Assembly (NCBI GenBank): GCA_030737835.1
Contig: CM060856.1
Coordinates: 18,517,116 to 18,581,115 of the forward strand
DNA length: 64,000 bases
Source of the DNA: Acorus gramineus
Lineage: Eukaryota > Streptophyta > Magnoliopsida > Acorales > Acoraceae
Direction: 5' to 3'
Shown: positions 11,232 through 23,314 of the stretch, in pieces
Layout: each line of letters begins with the position of its first letter
Position numbering within the stretch: the first letter of the stretch is position 1
The notes under the pieces: model-generated
Seen by the model: the letters and a program-made list of their open reading frames with translations, nothing else
What the model was told of the DNA's origin: nothing
Database searches by the model: none
Made by a program: the position numbers and the translations under genes

Positions 11232-13790
11232 GTGAGGCGTGCCCCTACTCCTCAGCCGCAGTTTGTTCAGGGCCGAGTGGCAGCGCTTTCGGCAAAGGAG
11301 GCTCAGGCATCAGGCAGCGTGGTCCGAGGTATTGTTCAGATCTCCCAGCTCCCTGCATATGTGTTGTTTGATTCCGGAGCCACACACTCGTTCGTGTCTC
11401 CCGCTTTTGCGAGACGGACGGGCGTGGCGTCCGCTCCTTTAGATGCTATCTTGGAGATATCATTGCCCGTAGGAGACCGTATTCTCCTCCGTTCTGTGTA
11501 TCGAGGGTGTACGGTAGAGGTTGCGGAGCATGAGTTTCCAGTGGAGTTGGTGGAGCTTGCGATGACGGACTTTGATGCCATCCTGGGAATGGATTGGCTT
11601 GCAGCTAGTCACGCCAGCATCGACTGTTTTGCCAAGTCGGTGTCTTTCCACCTTCTGGGTCGAAGGTCCTTCCAGTTCGTGGGCGATCGTGACGTAGCCC
11701 CTTTGGGGTTCGTGTCGTCCATGCAGGCGTGGAGACTCCTTCAGGGAGGATGCGAGGGCTTTCTAGCGTATATTGCTCAGGAGGATGCACCGCTGCGGGC
11801 AGATATCAGTCAGACTGCGATCGTGGTAGAGTATCCCAAGGTTTTCCCCGATGATCTTCCGGGATTACCGCCGGATCGCGCGATCGAGTTTGAGATCAAT
11901 CTGATTCTGGGGACCGAGCCGATTTCAAGAGCTCCGTACCGGATGGCCCCTGCAGAGTTGAGGGTGCTCAAGGAGCAGTTGGAGGAGTTGCTGGAGAAGG
12001 GTTTCGCACGTCCGAGTGTTTCTCCGTGGGGAGCCCCTGTCCTGTTCGTCGGTTCGCTGTGGCTTTGTATCGATTACAGGCAGCTGAACAAGCGGACAGT
12101 AAAGAACAAGTACCCATTGCCGCGGATCAACGATCTGTTTGACCAGCTCCAGGGAGCGCGTGTCTTTTCCAAGATCGATCTCCGCTCGGGCTACTACCAG
12201 CTGAAGATCCGGGAGTCAGACATTCTGAAGACGGCCTTTCGTACCCGGTATGGGCACTACGAGTTCAGAGTACTGCCATTCGGGTTGACGAATGTGCCGG
12301 CGGCCTTCATGGATCTGATGAACCGGGTGTTTCGGCCCTTCCTCGACTCCTTTGTGGTAGTATTCATCGATGACATATTGGTGTACTCGAGGAGTCTTGA
12401 GGAGCACGCTCACCATCTCCGCACTGTCTTCGAGACCTTGGCCAGACATCAGTTGTTTGCCAAGTTCAGCAAGTGCGAGTTCTGGTTGGAGCGTATGGCC
12501 TTTCTGGGCCATGTGATTTCCGGCGAGGGCATATCTGTGGACCCGGAGAAGACGCTCGCCGTGTCGAATTCGCGTCGATCGTCGAACCCCACAGAGATTC
12601 GGAGCTTCTTGGGCTTGGCGGGTTATTACAGGAGGTTTGTCGAGGGTTTCTCGAAGATAGCCGTTCCTCTTACCCGCCTCACTCAGAAGGATGTCCGGTT
12701 CGAGTGGTCCCCGTCTTGCGAGGAGAGCTTCCAGGAGTTGAAGCGAAGGCTCACCTCAGCGCCAGTTCTTACCCTTCCGTCTGGGAGTGGTGGGTTCGCA
12801 GTTTACATAGATGCATCGCAGTTGGGTGTGGGTTGCGTCCTGATGCAGCACGGTAAGGTTGTGGCTTACGCGTCACGTCAGTTGAAGCCCCATGAGCAGA
12901 ATTACCCCACCCACGACCTTGAGTTGGCAGCGATCATCTTTGCGCTGAAGATGTGGAGGCATTACCTCTATGGAGAGGAGTTTGAGCTCTTTACCGATCA
13001 TAAGAGCATGACATATTTGCAGTCCCAGCCGGAGCTCAACATGCGTTAGAGACGTTGGGTCGATTTCCTGGCGGACTATGATTGTGACATCGCTTACCAC
13101 CCGGGTAAGGTGAATGTCGTGGTAGATGCTCTCAGTAGGCAGCCCTTGGGCATGGCCGCCCATATGGCTGTCCGTCGTTGGAGGCTTCTGGAGGAGGCCG
13201 CTTGCTGGATCAGTGTTCGAGAGACTCCTGCGGGTGGCTTTTTGGCCAGGCTGGTGGTGCAGCCAGTCCTTCTCGACGATATCCGCATGGCTCAGGCACA
13301 AGATCCGCATTTTATAGTCCTCTCTGAAGGTGTCACCCGGGGCGAGCGTCCGGACTACCAGATTCGCGCGGACGGGATCCTGCGGTTCAGAGGCCGAGTA
13401 TGCATTCCCGACGACGCAGAGCTGAAGCGGAAGATTCTGGACGAGGCCCATCGTTTGAGGTACACAGTGCATCCTGGTGGCACGAAGATGTACAGGGGCC
13501 TTCGTCGTGGCTACTGGTGGCGCGGGATGAAGACGGATATTGCCCGTTTCGTTGCCCGATGTCTAGTATGCCAGCAGGTGAAGTCGGAGCATCAGCGTCC
13601 TGCGGGGAAGCTGCAATCCATTGAGATCCCTCAGTGGAAGTGGGAGCAGATCACCATGGACTTCGTCTCGGGTTTGCCGAGGTCACGTTCGGGTCGCGAT
13701 GCCATCTGGGTGATCGTCGACCGGCTGACGAAGTCTACTCATTTCCTCCCCATCCGACTCACCGATTCTCTGGACACCCTGGCGCAGTTG
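11232..13790 (+). pseudogene. pol: pol region of element A: protease, RT, RNase H, integrase part (fossil)
   Basis: The order is that of Ty3/gypsy. The aspartic protease motif [10 protein letters not shown] lies near 11360-11390, RT runs about 11930-12500 with [10 protein letters not shown] near 12360, RNase H about 12780-13040 with YIDAS and FTDHKS, and the integrase zinc-binding and core part about 13440-13780 with RCLVCQQVK, TMDFVSGLP and WVIVDRLTKSTHF. The fossil carries few breaks, about one inside this span. At 13790 it meets the solo LTR of another family; the rest of its integrase and chromodomain does not continue on the far side. The remaining sequence is close to the family consensus, so A is not very old; its LTR remains differ by roughly 4%. 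Confidence 0.88.
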
Positions 13791-16160
13791 TGTAACGTCT
13801 CTGTATTTTTAAGCCTTATATATTTATTTTAAATATATAATGAAAATTTTAATTGAAATTTAATTATTTCATTTTTTTTCTTTGACGGTAGGCCTAAATG
13901 GGTCCAATTTGATTTATAATTATAAAAATTATAAATTGATGTGAAAATATTTATTTTATATTTTTTTGGAGATCTTTATAGTCTCAAGATATTTTGGTTG
14001 AAATTTGGTGAGATTCGGAGTTCGAAAAATTAGGTTTTTAGGATTTTGTGTTAAGTTATTGGGCCCAGGGATCTAGTTACGAATCCAGAATATCTTTTAA
14101 TAGGATTCAGGGATCTGTTTGTAAATCAGATAGGGATCTGTCTGTAAATCGGATAAGGACCTAGTTGTAAACCCGTAATACTTGAGGGGTCGTTTTGTAA
14201 TTTGGTAAAAACCCCTTTTATATAACAAGTTTTGGGTTAGGGTTTGCATCAGAATTCTCATGAGGCATGAAGGGTGTGGATGACCTAGCTCTACCCGTCA
14301 AGCACTACAAGGTGATAAATCTTTCTCTATTGATTTTTATTGTTTAGTGTTTCAATTTAGTTTGGTTAGGAGATGATTGTGTCAATCGATTATTTGGGGA
14401 AGAAGGTTGATGGATTAGGGTTAGGGTTTGATTGATTTTAAATAGATGATGTTTTTATTAGATTTCAATAGATCTCAAAGGATTTCTTAAGATCAAACTA
14501 GATTTATTGGTTTTGGGATTTAAGGGTTATTTTCGGGTTGATTGTATACCTGATCATTAAATCGTGTTTTTGACTATGATAGAGTCGTTTCTGGGAAAAT
14601 TGGATTTCACAAACAGAAATAGATTTTGAAAAGATCTTTCCAACGAATCATGAATTGTCCAATTTGGAGTTACAGGTAGAAAGTTATGATTTTTCAAAGA
14701 TTTCTGAGCAGTTTCCTAGAATTTAAATATTTTGCTTTATGACCAAGTTTGATGAATTTTAGAGATTAAAGGGATCCCAAATGGATGTTTAATGAGTATA
14801 ATTTGATTTGTGGGTTTTGATGATTTTATTGATCTTGGTGACTCAAATTGGATCTTAAATCAATTAATTTGGTTTAGTGGGATCAATGAATATTAATTGA
14901 ATATTATTGTTATTTGGATGTAAATTGATTGGATTGAGTTATTTGAATCATTGGAGTTGTAATTGAGCCTCATCGGATTTGTCTAAATATTTATTCGAGG
15001 ATTGATCGATTATGTGGGCCTTATGAAATAAATGGATATTGATTATCGGATCATTGTGAGATATGAATACTTTAATATTTATTTGGAATTAGGATTTTTG
15101 TTAGGCCTTTAAGGTGAGTTGCGGATTGTAGGTCTATTTGGTATGGGCTCTTGGGATTATTGGGCGGAGTATTGTTGTAAGTTGTTTGTCAGTTGTTTGT
15201 CATGATTGAATGATTTTCTTATTTATTGATTGCATAATTGTTATGCTAGGTTATCCACGTGCGAGTGTGTAGCGTTCATGCACGTGCATCGGTTTGTATT
15301 GCAAGGACTAGAGGTGAGTGGACTTGAGTTTCATATGTAGTTTCAAAAGAATATATTATGTATTCATGCTAGGACCATCTATTTTGTGGAATATAACTGC
15401 TAGTTTCGAAATAAAAATATGAGCATGCCTTTTATTGAGATATTTATCATGAATTGATTGGTGTGTTGAGATTTTTTGCATGCTCTATTCTTTTGTGAAT
15501 TTTGAAGATATGATAGGTTATCAATGCATCCATTCCGTCTAGGTGGCTCAGTCTTGGTGGCCAACGTCTAGGTGGGCGTACGTCTACGTGGCCAAGTCCA
15601 AAAATGTAGGACCCAAGTCTTTGTGGCTATGTCTACGTGGCCATGCCTGTTAAAGGCCCCGCGAGCTAGGTGCTGCGAAGACGGACATGCGTGTTCGTGG
15701 TGTTGCATGCATCATGTTGGATAGGATTTGTGTGCGTGTGTATATATATTATTGCATGTCTTGGTGGCCTTGTTGTATATTTATTTTCTTGATATATTAC
15801 ATGTCTGTGTAGACATATTACGATATTGATATTTTGAATAAAATGTACTAACGGGATGATGATGGTCCATTCACTGAGCGTGTTGTAGCTCACCCCTCTC
15901 TTTTCCCAACCTTTCAGATTAGCTGTTTGTGGTTGTCGATCTCGTTAAGGCGTTGGAGGTTGAAGCTCGTATTTTATTTTCGGAGCACTAGACTTGTGTA
16001 AAAGGTGTCGATCATTTCTTTAGCATGTAGAGGACCCATATGTATGATAGTGTGGACATATAAATTTAGTTGTTCCTGATATATGTTGAAAAAGGTGTTG
16101 GATTTTAGCCTTGACAATATATGTATAATTATGGTGATGTATTCGTATGTTCTCTGGATG

Positions 16161-16195
<35 letters not shown>

Positions 16196-16275
16196 CTCTG
16201 AGATTCGAGGAATTTAGTTAACGCACCCGGATTTCACGCTTCAAAACGGGGCCGTGGATCCGGGGGGGCGTTACA
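13791..16275 (+). mobile_element. Solo LTR of a different LTR family, with AGTTG target duplication
   Basis: The 2485-bp sequence begins TGTAACG and ends CGTTACA, a perfect 7-bp terminal inverted repeat. The 5-bp duplication AGTTG flanks it (13786-13790 and 16276-16280). It is AT-rich, unlike the neighbouring LTRs, with a TATA-like TTATATAAC near 14217, a TCTAGGTGGC..GTCTACGTGGCC minisatellite-like stretch (15535-15655) and an (AT)n run near 16165-16192. No internal coding region remains, so it is the product of LTR-LTR recombination. It shares one motif with the Tekay-like LTRs: TGAGC-loop-GCTCACCCCTC at 15875-15897. The exact lineage is not recognised; length and 5-bp duplication fit Ty3/gypsy. 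Confidence 0.85.
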
Positions 16276-18118
16276 AGTTGTGAGAGAGACCTCGGGATTC
16301 AAGTGCGGGCTCCGACCCCTTCTTCAGATCAGGGTCCTTCCGGGAGTCGGGACCAGGGGCAGCGCAAGAGGAAGAGGCCCCGCTTCGAGCAGTCAGCGGC
16401 TGCCTCTCCTCCAGCAGATGCGGTGCCAGTATGGGATCCGGCACCCATTGCAGCAGTGCCCATCCAGTCCTGGCAGCCGGAGAAGCGGCGCTGTTTTCAT
16501 TGCCAGCGCATCGGGCATATCAGATACAATTGCCCCGATGCTGGCCGACCCCGAGTGCCACCTCAGCAGCCGCCGTTCTTGCAGCAGCAGCTTCCGCGCC
16601 AGCAGCAGCAGCAGCCTCAGCGCCAGCAGCAGCCAGTGCAGCCGGCGAGGCGTGCCCCTGCTCCTCAGCCGCGGTTGGTTCAAGGCAGAGTTGCAGCGCT
16701 TACGGCCGAGGAGGCGCAGCCTTCGGGTGTCATGGTTCGAGGTATTATCCTGTGTTCCCAGCTCTCTAGTATAAGGATGTGTGGGTGTGTGATTGGTGGT
16801 TATTATGCAAGTGTGTGGGGTATCTGGATGAGTGAGTGTCAAGAGCGGTTGTTTGGGTTAAGGAAGCCGGGCTTTAGTTGTCCTGGCAGTGAGTTCCCAT
16901 CAGTAGGTACCGCCGATGCAGTCGGAGGGGTACTGAATTTGGGAGTATGCTAGGTAGGGGCTACCCGGTAAGAGATTATTGAATGGTGTCGCGAGCGTGG
17001 AATCGCTCTCCCCTTCGTCGGATCCGCGTAGTACAGCCCCGGCGTTAGACAGGCTCCCGGTCAGAGGACCAGGCGAGCTACGGAGCGGGGAGAGGCTACC
17101 GGTGGACCAGGGGTAGAGAGCAGTCTAAGTCTCTCCCAAAGTCCCAAAATGTCTCCTTTCGGGAGTGAGGGTGTGGATGAGGCGAAGGCGGGTCGCTCGT
17201 AACCCAAATTTCTGTTGGACCGTTCCCAATGATGTTGGGTCTGGTCTTGCAAAGGATGTTGAATGACATCGTTGGGTGATCATCTAGATGTAGGTGATCC
17301 GGAGGAGTTAGTCGTGTTATTTAAATGATGTCTTCTTCCAGTGTTCCTTTCTGGATTAAGGGGCCTTGTGAGGTCGGCGTTGAAACCCGGGCTAGGGTAC
17401 TTCGTGTTCCTTGTTTGGTTGTCGGGGTATCCTATATCGGGATTCCATGGTGCCCTCCCGAGGTTTCTTTTCCCAGGTAAGGGATGCCATGGAAACATCA
17501 GATAGGTGAAAGATCAAGTGTGAGTTGTGGGTAGAGGTTAAGGCCTTCTGGGCTGGGTGAGTTCTGGTGAAGGCATATCTGTGGACCCGGGTAAGACGCT
17601 TGCTATGTCGAATTGGCGTAGACCGTCGAGCCCCGCATGGATTCGGAGCTTCCGGAGTTTGGCGAGTTATTGCAGGAAGTTTGACGAGGATTCTCGAAGA
17701 TAGCTGTTCCTTTTACCCGCCTTACTCGGAGGGATATCCGGTTCGAGTGGTCCCCTTCTTGCGAGGAGAGCTTCCTGGAGTTTACTCGGAGGCTCACCTT
17801 AGCGCCAATTCTTACCTCTCCGTCTTGGAGTGGTGGGTTCGCAGTTGGGTAAAGGTGTCCGTGATCCTGCTCACGTCATTCCGTTCGAGCCGCTTGTCTC
17901 TGAGCCGGACAGTCATTCGTGGAGCAGTCGATTGAGATCATGGACCGCCGCGTGAGGAGGCTCTGCACCAAGACCGTCTAGTTGGTCGAGGTGCGATGGC
18001 AGCACCGTTCCGGTGTTAAGGACACTTAGGAGCTCAAGGATGCCAGGTGTGACGCATCTTTTCCCCTCCTAGATGTTTTTGCATATTTTGAGGACAAAAT
18101 TTCCTAAGGGGGGGAGAA
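16276..18118 (+). mobile_element. Internal remainder of element B, gag-carrying derivative (fossil)
   Basis: From 16283 the sequence matches element C from 59363: the end of gag with a zinc knuckle (CFHCQRIGHIRYNC, about 16492-16533) and a proline/glutamine-rich tail, then non-coding DNA. The non-coding part includes LTR-derived units (17041-17200; the GGGGCCTTGTGAGG..CCTTGTTTGG box at 17361-17430), a small RT-like remnant (near 17575-17650) and a chromodomain-like remnant (near 17930-18030). It ends in a polypurine tract at 18106-18118. The parts and their order are the same as in element C, so both come from one non-autonomous derivative. Its own 5' LTR and start of gag are absent here. Confidence 0.8.
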
Positions 18119-21100
18119 TGTTATATATGTGTCACTTTTAACCTGCTGGTAACCGTTAGAGCGTTCTGGCAGTTTTTCGGTTTTTATCGGTTTTCGATCG
18201 GAACCGCTTATTTTTGGACTGTTAGCTATCGTCCTGAGCTAGAGGACTCCGATTGGAAATCTAACTGCATATTTGGTGTCCTGGTGCCATTTTAGACCTC
18301 TCACGAAAATTTCATCGAATTCTGGCATCGTTTGCAAAAATTCCGCAGTTCCGGGGCGTATCCGGGTTTTTAAGTCGCACATTACATAAATGGAATCTAA
18401 AAATATCTTTGCACTATTCATTGTCTTCCTCGTCGAGATCTCTCTCTCCCCTCTCCGTTTTTCTTCCTTTCAAGCCCCCTAGACCCCTCAAAATCGAAAA
18501 CCCAAAGCACGGGAAGTGTAGATCGGGTCCCGATCTATGCTCCGGTGTCTTCAAATCCGAGTTCCGACGATCCTAGCCTCCCCGACCTCCTCTCTCTCTC
18601 CTCTGTTTCGAGCCAAATTGAGGGCCGTGGTAGATCGGGGCGAAAGAGAGCCTTTGGGAAAGGTTTCGGCGCGCGGTGAGCGTTCGGTCTTCGCTTCCTC
18701 CCCTCGGTAAGGTCCTTTTCTTCACTTTTCTTGCATAGATGTATGCTAGGAGTGTGGATCTGTGTATGGGAGGAGGCCGGCGGCTGTGGGAAGCTGTCGG
18801 GGGTGGTTGGAGGTGGTCGGAAGTGGTCGGCGGCCGTGGGAGGGGTGGTTGGAGGTGCTCGGGATGGTGGGAGATGGTCTCGGGCTGCAGGGAGGGGTTC
18901 TCGGGCAGCAGGCAGAGCAGCAGCAGCGCGCAGGCGGGGTGCGCGCGGGCATGCGCGGGCGCGCGTGCGCGAGGCGTGCAAGCGGGTGTGCGCGGGTCTG
19001 GTGCGGGGTGCTGGTCGTGCTGGGCGCGCGGGACGGGCTGGCGCGAGGAGCTGGTCGCGCGGGTCCGGCGCGAGGGGCTGGCAGTGCTGGCAGCGAGCGC
19101 AGGGGGCCGGCTGGGCGTGCGCGCGTGGTGCGCGTGGAGCAGGTCGCGCGGGTGCGCCCGGAGGTGCGTGCGAGGTGCGCGCGAGGTGCGGCGAGGTGGC
19201 GGAGGTGCGTGCGAGGTGCGCGCGAGGTGCGGCGAGGTGCCGGAGGTGCGTGCGAGGTGCGCGTGAGGTGCGGCGAGGTGCCGGAGGTGCGTGCGAGGTG
19301 CGCGCGAGGTGCGGCGGGGTGCGCGGGGGGGCGTGCGGGGTGCGCGCGAGGTGGGGCAAGGTGGCGGAGGTGCGCGCGGAGTGCGCGCGAGGCGAGGCGC
19401 GGTGCCCCGGGTGGTGCGGCGGCGTGTCCAGGAGGCGGGCGGAAGCCCGGCGGTGCGCGGGGTGCGCGGGCGGAGGCGCGGCGGTGCACCCGGGCGGTCG
19501 GGTGGCCGTGCGGGTGGTTGCCGGCCGTGCGGGTAGTTGCCGGAGTGCTCGGGCTAGCGTGCGTGCGGGTCGTGTGCACGTTTGCCCGAGTGTTAGGTGT
19601 TTGTTGTGGGTTTTGGGGTATTTATTTGTGTATTTAATGATAATCGTGGATTTATACTTACCAAGTAATACCCTGTCTTGCAGATCTCGACGGACGGTCG
19701 CGCGTCGACCCGAGTTCCGGTGAGTGGGACAATCCAACCCAGTAGAGAGGTGTTATACGCACTTGGGCGTATACCGACCTCTCCTGGGGCACCGTAGATG
19801 TATATTAACCTGCAAAAAAATATGTAATCCATGCTTGTATGATTAAATTGTAGAATGCATGTTACCCTAGACTTTGCATGTTAGGGACTTGCACCCTTAG
19901 GATATGTATATGAGCCATGCAGCATGTTCCCTGGTTCCATGTTAGGAAGCCCGGCCGATGCATGTGCCCTACTAGTTTATTTATTTGATTAAATGCTAGT
20001 ATATGTTTACAATGCATGTTATAGTGAATATTATAGGGGAGGGGCCTTGCGAGGACAGCGGTGAGACCCGGGTTAGGGTACACCGTGTTCCTTGTTTGGT
20101 TGTCGGGGTGTCCTATAATGGGAACTCACGCTGCCCTCCCGAGTTTCTTTCCCCCAATGATATTAGAACGTTAGAGTTGTATGTTTGGTATGATTATTAG
20201 CATGAGTAGTGAATATTATAGGGGAGGGACCTTGCGAGGACAGCGGTGAGACCCGTGTTAGGGTACTCCGTGTTCCTTGTTTGGTTGTCGGGGTACCCTG
20301 TATCGGGAACTCACGCCGCCCTCCCGAGTTTCTTTCCCCCAGTGATATTCCAACACTGCTTTTGATTGTACATGTTCCCCGCATCTTGGTTATGCGCCCT
20401 GGAGGAACTCTGAAGAGTTCATGACATTAGAGTTGTTGAGGCGTGTAGTCGGCGGATCCGAGTGGATCATATGCGTATGGATAGGCTGTTCTGTTCCCTG
20501 CGTTGGATCCGGTGGAGGCTACCCCCAGCGTTAGACAGGGCCTTCCTGACAGAGGGCTCCCATTAGTAGGCACCTCCCGATTTGGTGACGGACTGTGCTG
20601 AATATGGGAGGAGACCAGGCGGCCTACGGAGTGGAGGGAGAGACTATCGGTGGACCAAGGGTGACCAACAGCCTAGTCAGTCCCAAAATCCTATGTCACC
20701 CGTGGTAGGGTGAGGGTGAGGGTGTAGTGGGTTGGCGATGAGCGACCTACTGGATATGTGAATGGATGATTATCAGTCCCAAAATCCTATGTCACCTTTG
20801 GAAAGGTGAGGGTGAGGGTGAAGTGGGTTGGCGATGAGCGACCTGCTGGTTTTGTTTGAGAATGATTGTAAGTCCCAATATCCTGAGTCCCTTGTTGAGG
20901 GGTAAGGGTGAGGGTATGTTCTGGATTATGGAAAATTGTGGATTAGAATGGATTAATATGTTGTGGTCAATATTGTCTGTGATGCATGGGTTGTGCCATT
21001 CACTGAGCGTGTGGCTCACCCCTCGCATATGTTTTTCCCCAGTTGCCACTGAGCCTGAGCTGGAGCCGGAGCAGCAGTTGGAGCTTTCCGAGGGATTTCT

Positions 21101-21608
21101 TCAGTAGCGGAGCAGCGCTACGTCCGCGAGTACCAGAGGCTATCAGCATCCCTTTCCTTGGCTGTATGTATTTTATTTCCGTGCTTGGCACGTGTCTGGT
21201 ATATGTTCAGTTGTATATTTGTGTATATTGGCTCTCACAGGACGTATGATTGTGTATCGAGTCTGTAGAATGTTTATTCACAGATTCAGTCTTTTGCTTC
21301 CGCTATATTGTATATATATTATGTCAGCCCTATTTGATATGTGTTGTCATTTTATTTGTGGTTTAGAGTCCATGTATATTGGCTCTCACAGGACGTATGA
21401 TTGTGTATTGAGTCTGTAACATGTTTTGGGTTACAGACTCAGTTTTAGCTTCCGCTATTTTGTGTATATATTATGTCAGCCTTGTTTGATATCTGTGTTG
21501 TCATTTTTATCTGTGGTTTAGAGTATATGTGTTTGACCTCATGTGTAGGCCTCTGATATGATATATACACCTGCCGCGTCCCGGGGACGGCCGCCCTGGG
21601 GCGTGACA
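18119..21608 (+). mobile_element. 3' LTR of element B
   Basis: This LTR opens TGTTATATATG right after the polypurine tract and ends GGGGCGTGACA. It belongs to the subfamily with a palindrome near the start (18519-18537, TAGATCGGG-T-CCCGATCTA) and with two copies of the GGGGCCTTGCGAGG..GTTCCTTGTTTGG box (20040 and 20225). Donor GGTAAGG is near 18707, the GC-rich tract at 18880-19560, the 36-nt block at 19684-19719, G-rich units at 20690-20910 and the TGAGC hairpin near 21004. It is followed without spacer by the interior of another LTR (21609), as expected if B had inserted into the 3' LTR of A. Confidence 0.88.
18880..19560 (+). repeat. CpG-rich GAGGTGCG repeat tract in LTR B
   Basis: Repeats of GAGGTGCGTGCGAGGTGCG with variants run head to tail, strongest at 19150-19330. 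Open frames of 175 to 330 codons cross it in all plus frames, with compositions dominated by Arg, Ala, Gly and Cys, a hallmark of low-complexity GC-rich DNA and not of a protein. Confidence 0.85.
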
Positions 21609-23262
21609 CGGGTGGCCGTGCGTACGGCTGCCCGGGGGTTCGGGATTGAGTTGGGGTGCTCGGACTCGCATGCGTACGGGCCGTATGTACGTTTGCCCGA
21701 GTGTTGTGTATTTTTAGTGTATTTTTTGTGTATTTGTGTATTTTACTCACCGAGTTGATTACCCTGTCTTGCAGATCTTGACGGACGGTCACGCGACGAC
21801 CCGGTTATTGGTGAGTGGGACAACCCAACCCAGTTGGGAGGCGCTATATGCACTTGGGCGTATACCGTCCTCCCCTGGGGCACCACAGTTGATATTAACT
21901 TATTAAAATGTAATCCATGCAAGCATGATTAGTGTGTAGAATGCATGCCACCCTAGACCCTATATGTTAGGGACTTGCACCCTCAGGATATGAGTAAGAG
22001 CCATGCATCCTGTCACCCTGTTCTCATGCTAGGAAGCCTCGACCTATGCATGTGTCCTACTAGTTTGATTTATTAAATTAAATGTGAACTTATGACTATT
22101 ATCATGCCTTAGGGAATATTAAGGGGCCTTGCGAGGTCAACATTGAGACCCGGGCTAGGGTACTCCGTGTTCCTTGTTTGGTTGTCGGGATGTCCTATAT
22201 CAGGACCTCATGGTGCCCTCCCAAGGGTTCTTTTCCCAATATTATTGTAATATATGTTTCCCCGCATCTTGGTTATGCGCCCTGGAGGAATTCTGAAGAA
22301 TTCAAGACATTAGAGTTGTTGAGATGTGTTGTCGGCGGATCCGAGTGGATCATATGCGTATGGATAGGCTGTTCTGTTCCCTTCGTTGGATCCGTGTAGA
22401 GACTGCCCCAGCGTTAGAAAGGCTGTCCCGTGGAGGGCTCCCATCAGTAGGCACCTCCTGATTTGGGATGGACTGTGCTGAATGTGGGAGTGGCCAAGCG
22501 GCCTACGGAGTGGAGGAGAGACTATCGGTGGACCAAGGGTGACCAACAGCTTAGTCAGTCCCAATATCCTATGTCACCATATTGAGGGGTGAGGGTGAGG
22601 GTGTGGTGGGTCGGCGATGTGGCGACCCACTGGATTTGTGTATGGATGATTATCAGCCTTGTAAGTCCCAATATCCTATGTCACCTATTGAGGGGTGAGG
22701 GTGAGGGTGTGGTGGTTCGGCGATGTAGCGACCCACTGGATTTGTGTTGTTCATGCCACTTTGAGGCTTTTGATTTGATTATTGTGGTTAATATAAATTG
22801 TGATGCATGGGTTGTGCTTTTCACTGAGCGTGTGGCTCACCCCTCGCATAACATTTTTCTCCAGGGATTACGGAGGCGGACTTGAAGGAGGAGCTCCCCG
22901 AGAGACTGCACCAGTAGCGGAGTAGCGCCACGTCCCGCAAGTTTTAGAGGCCATTAGCATCCTTCTTGATTGTATGTATATATTTTTGTGCTTGGGCACC
23001 CAGTTTGGATTGTATTTGGATTTATGTGTGTATATTGGCTCTCACATGACATTTGATTTTGTATCGAGTCTGTAGTATGTTTTTGGATTATGGACTCAGT
23101 CTTTTAGCTTCCGCTATCTGTGTATATATCATGTCAGCCTTGCTTTCATCTATGTTGTCATTATAATTGTTGTTTAGAGTGATTTATTGATCTCCTGTAT
23201 AGACTGCTGATATCATGTATACACTTGCCGCGTCCCGGGGACGGCCGCCCTGGGGCGTGACA
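21609..23262 (+). mobile_element. 3' part of the 3' LTR of element A
   Basis: The sequence begins inside the LTR, equivalent to 8129 in the 5' LTR of A, and runs to the family end GGGGCGTGACA at 23262. It has the single GGGGCCTTGCGAGG box (22125), the 36-nt block (21775-21810), two G-rich units (22560-22740) and the TGAGC hairpin. It is closer to the 5' LTR at 6690-9786 than to the adjoining LTR of B. The flank TTTGT after 23262 nearly matches TTTGC before 6690, which ties both to one insertion. Confidence 0.85.
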
Positions 23263-23314
23263 TTTGTGCTTGTTTTTCCTTTGATAAAGTTGCAGGCCTC
23301 TTACGTCGAGCCAT
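23263..23314 (-). pseudogene. 5' coding end of the host-type gene split by the LTR stack
   Basis: On the minus strand an ATG at 23314-23312 opens a basic reading frame (MARRKRPATLSKEKQAQ) that runs to the edge of the LTR stack. Past the stack, counting the 5-bp target duplication once, the same frame continues at 6684 into a lysine-rich stretch (TLKKARQSTKPSSKKIS) up to a GTAAT donor at 6577. Continuity of frame and amino-acid character across 16.6 kb supports one original exon, probably carrying a nuclear localisation signal. The rest of the gene is described at 5107-6689. Confidence 0.6.

Noticed and set aside
18731-19723. Open frames of 175-400 codons on both strands over GC-rich LTR tracts (also 2123-3085, 7515-8273, 27708-28433, 30869-31654, 33488-34595, 55744-56548, 61936-62935)
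   Set aside because: They overlap each other in several frames and both strands, are made of Arg/Ala/Gly/Cys or Pro/Thr/His repeats, and follow the base composition. They are not proteins.
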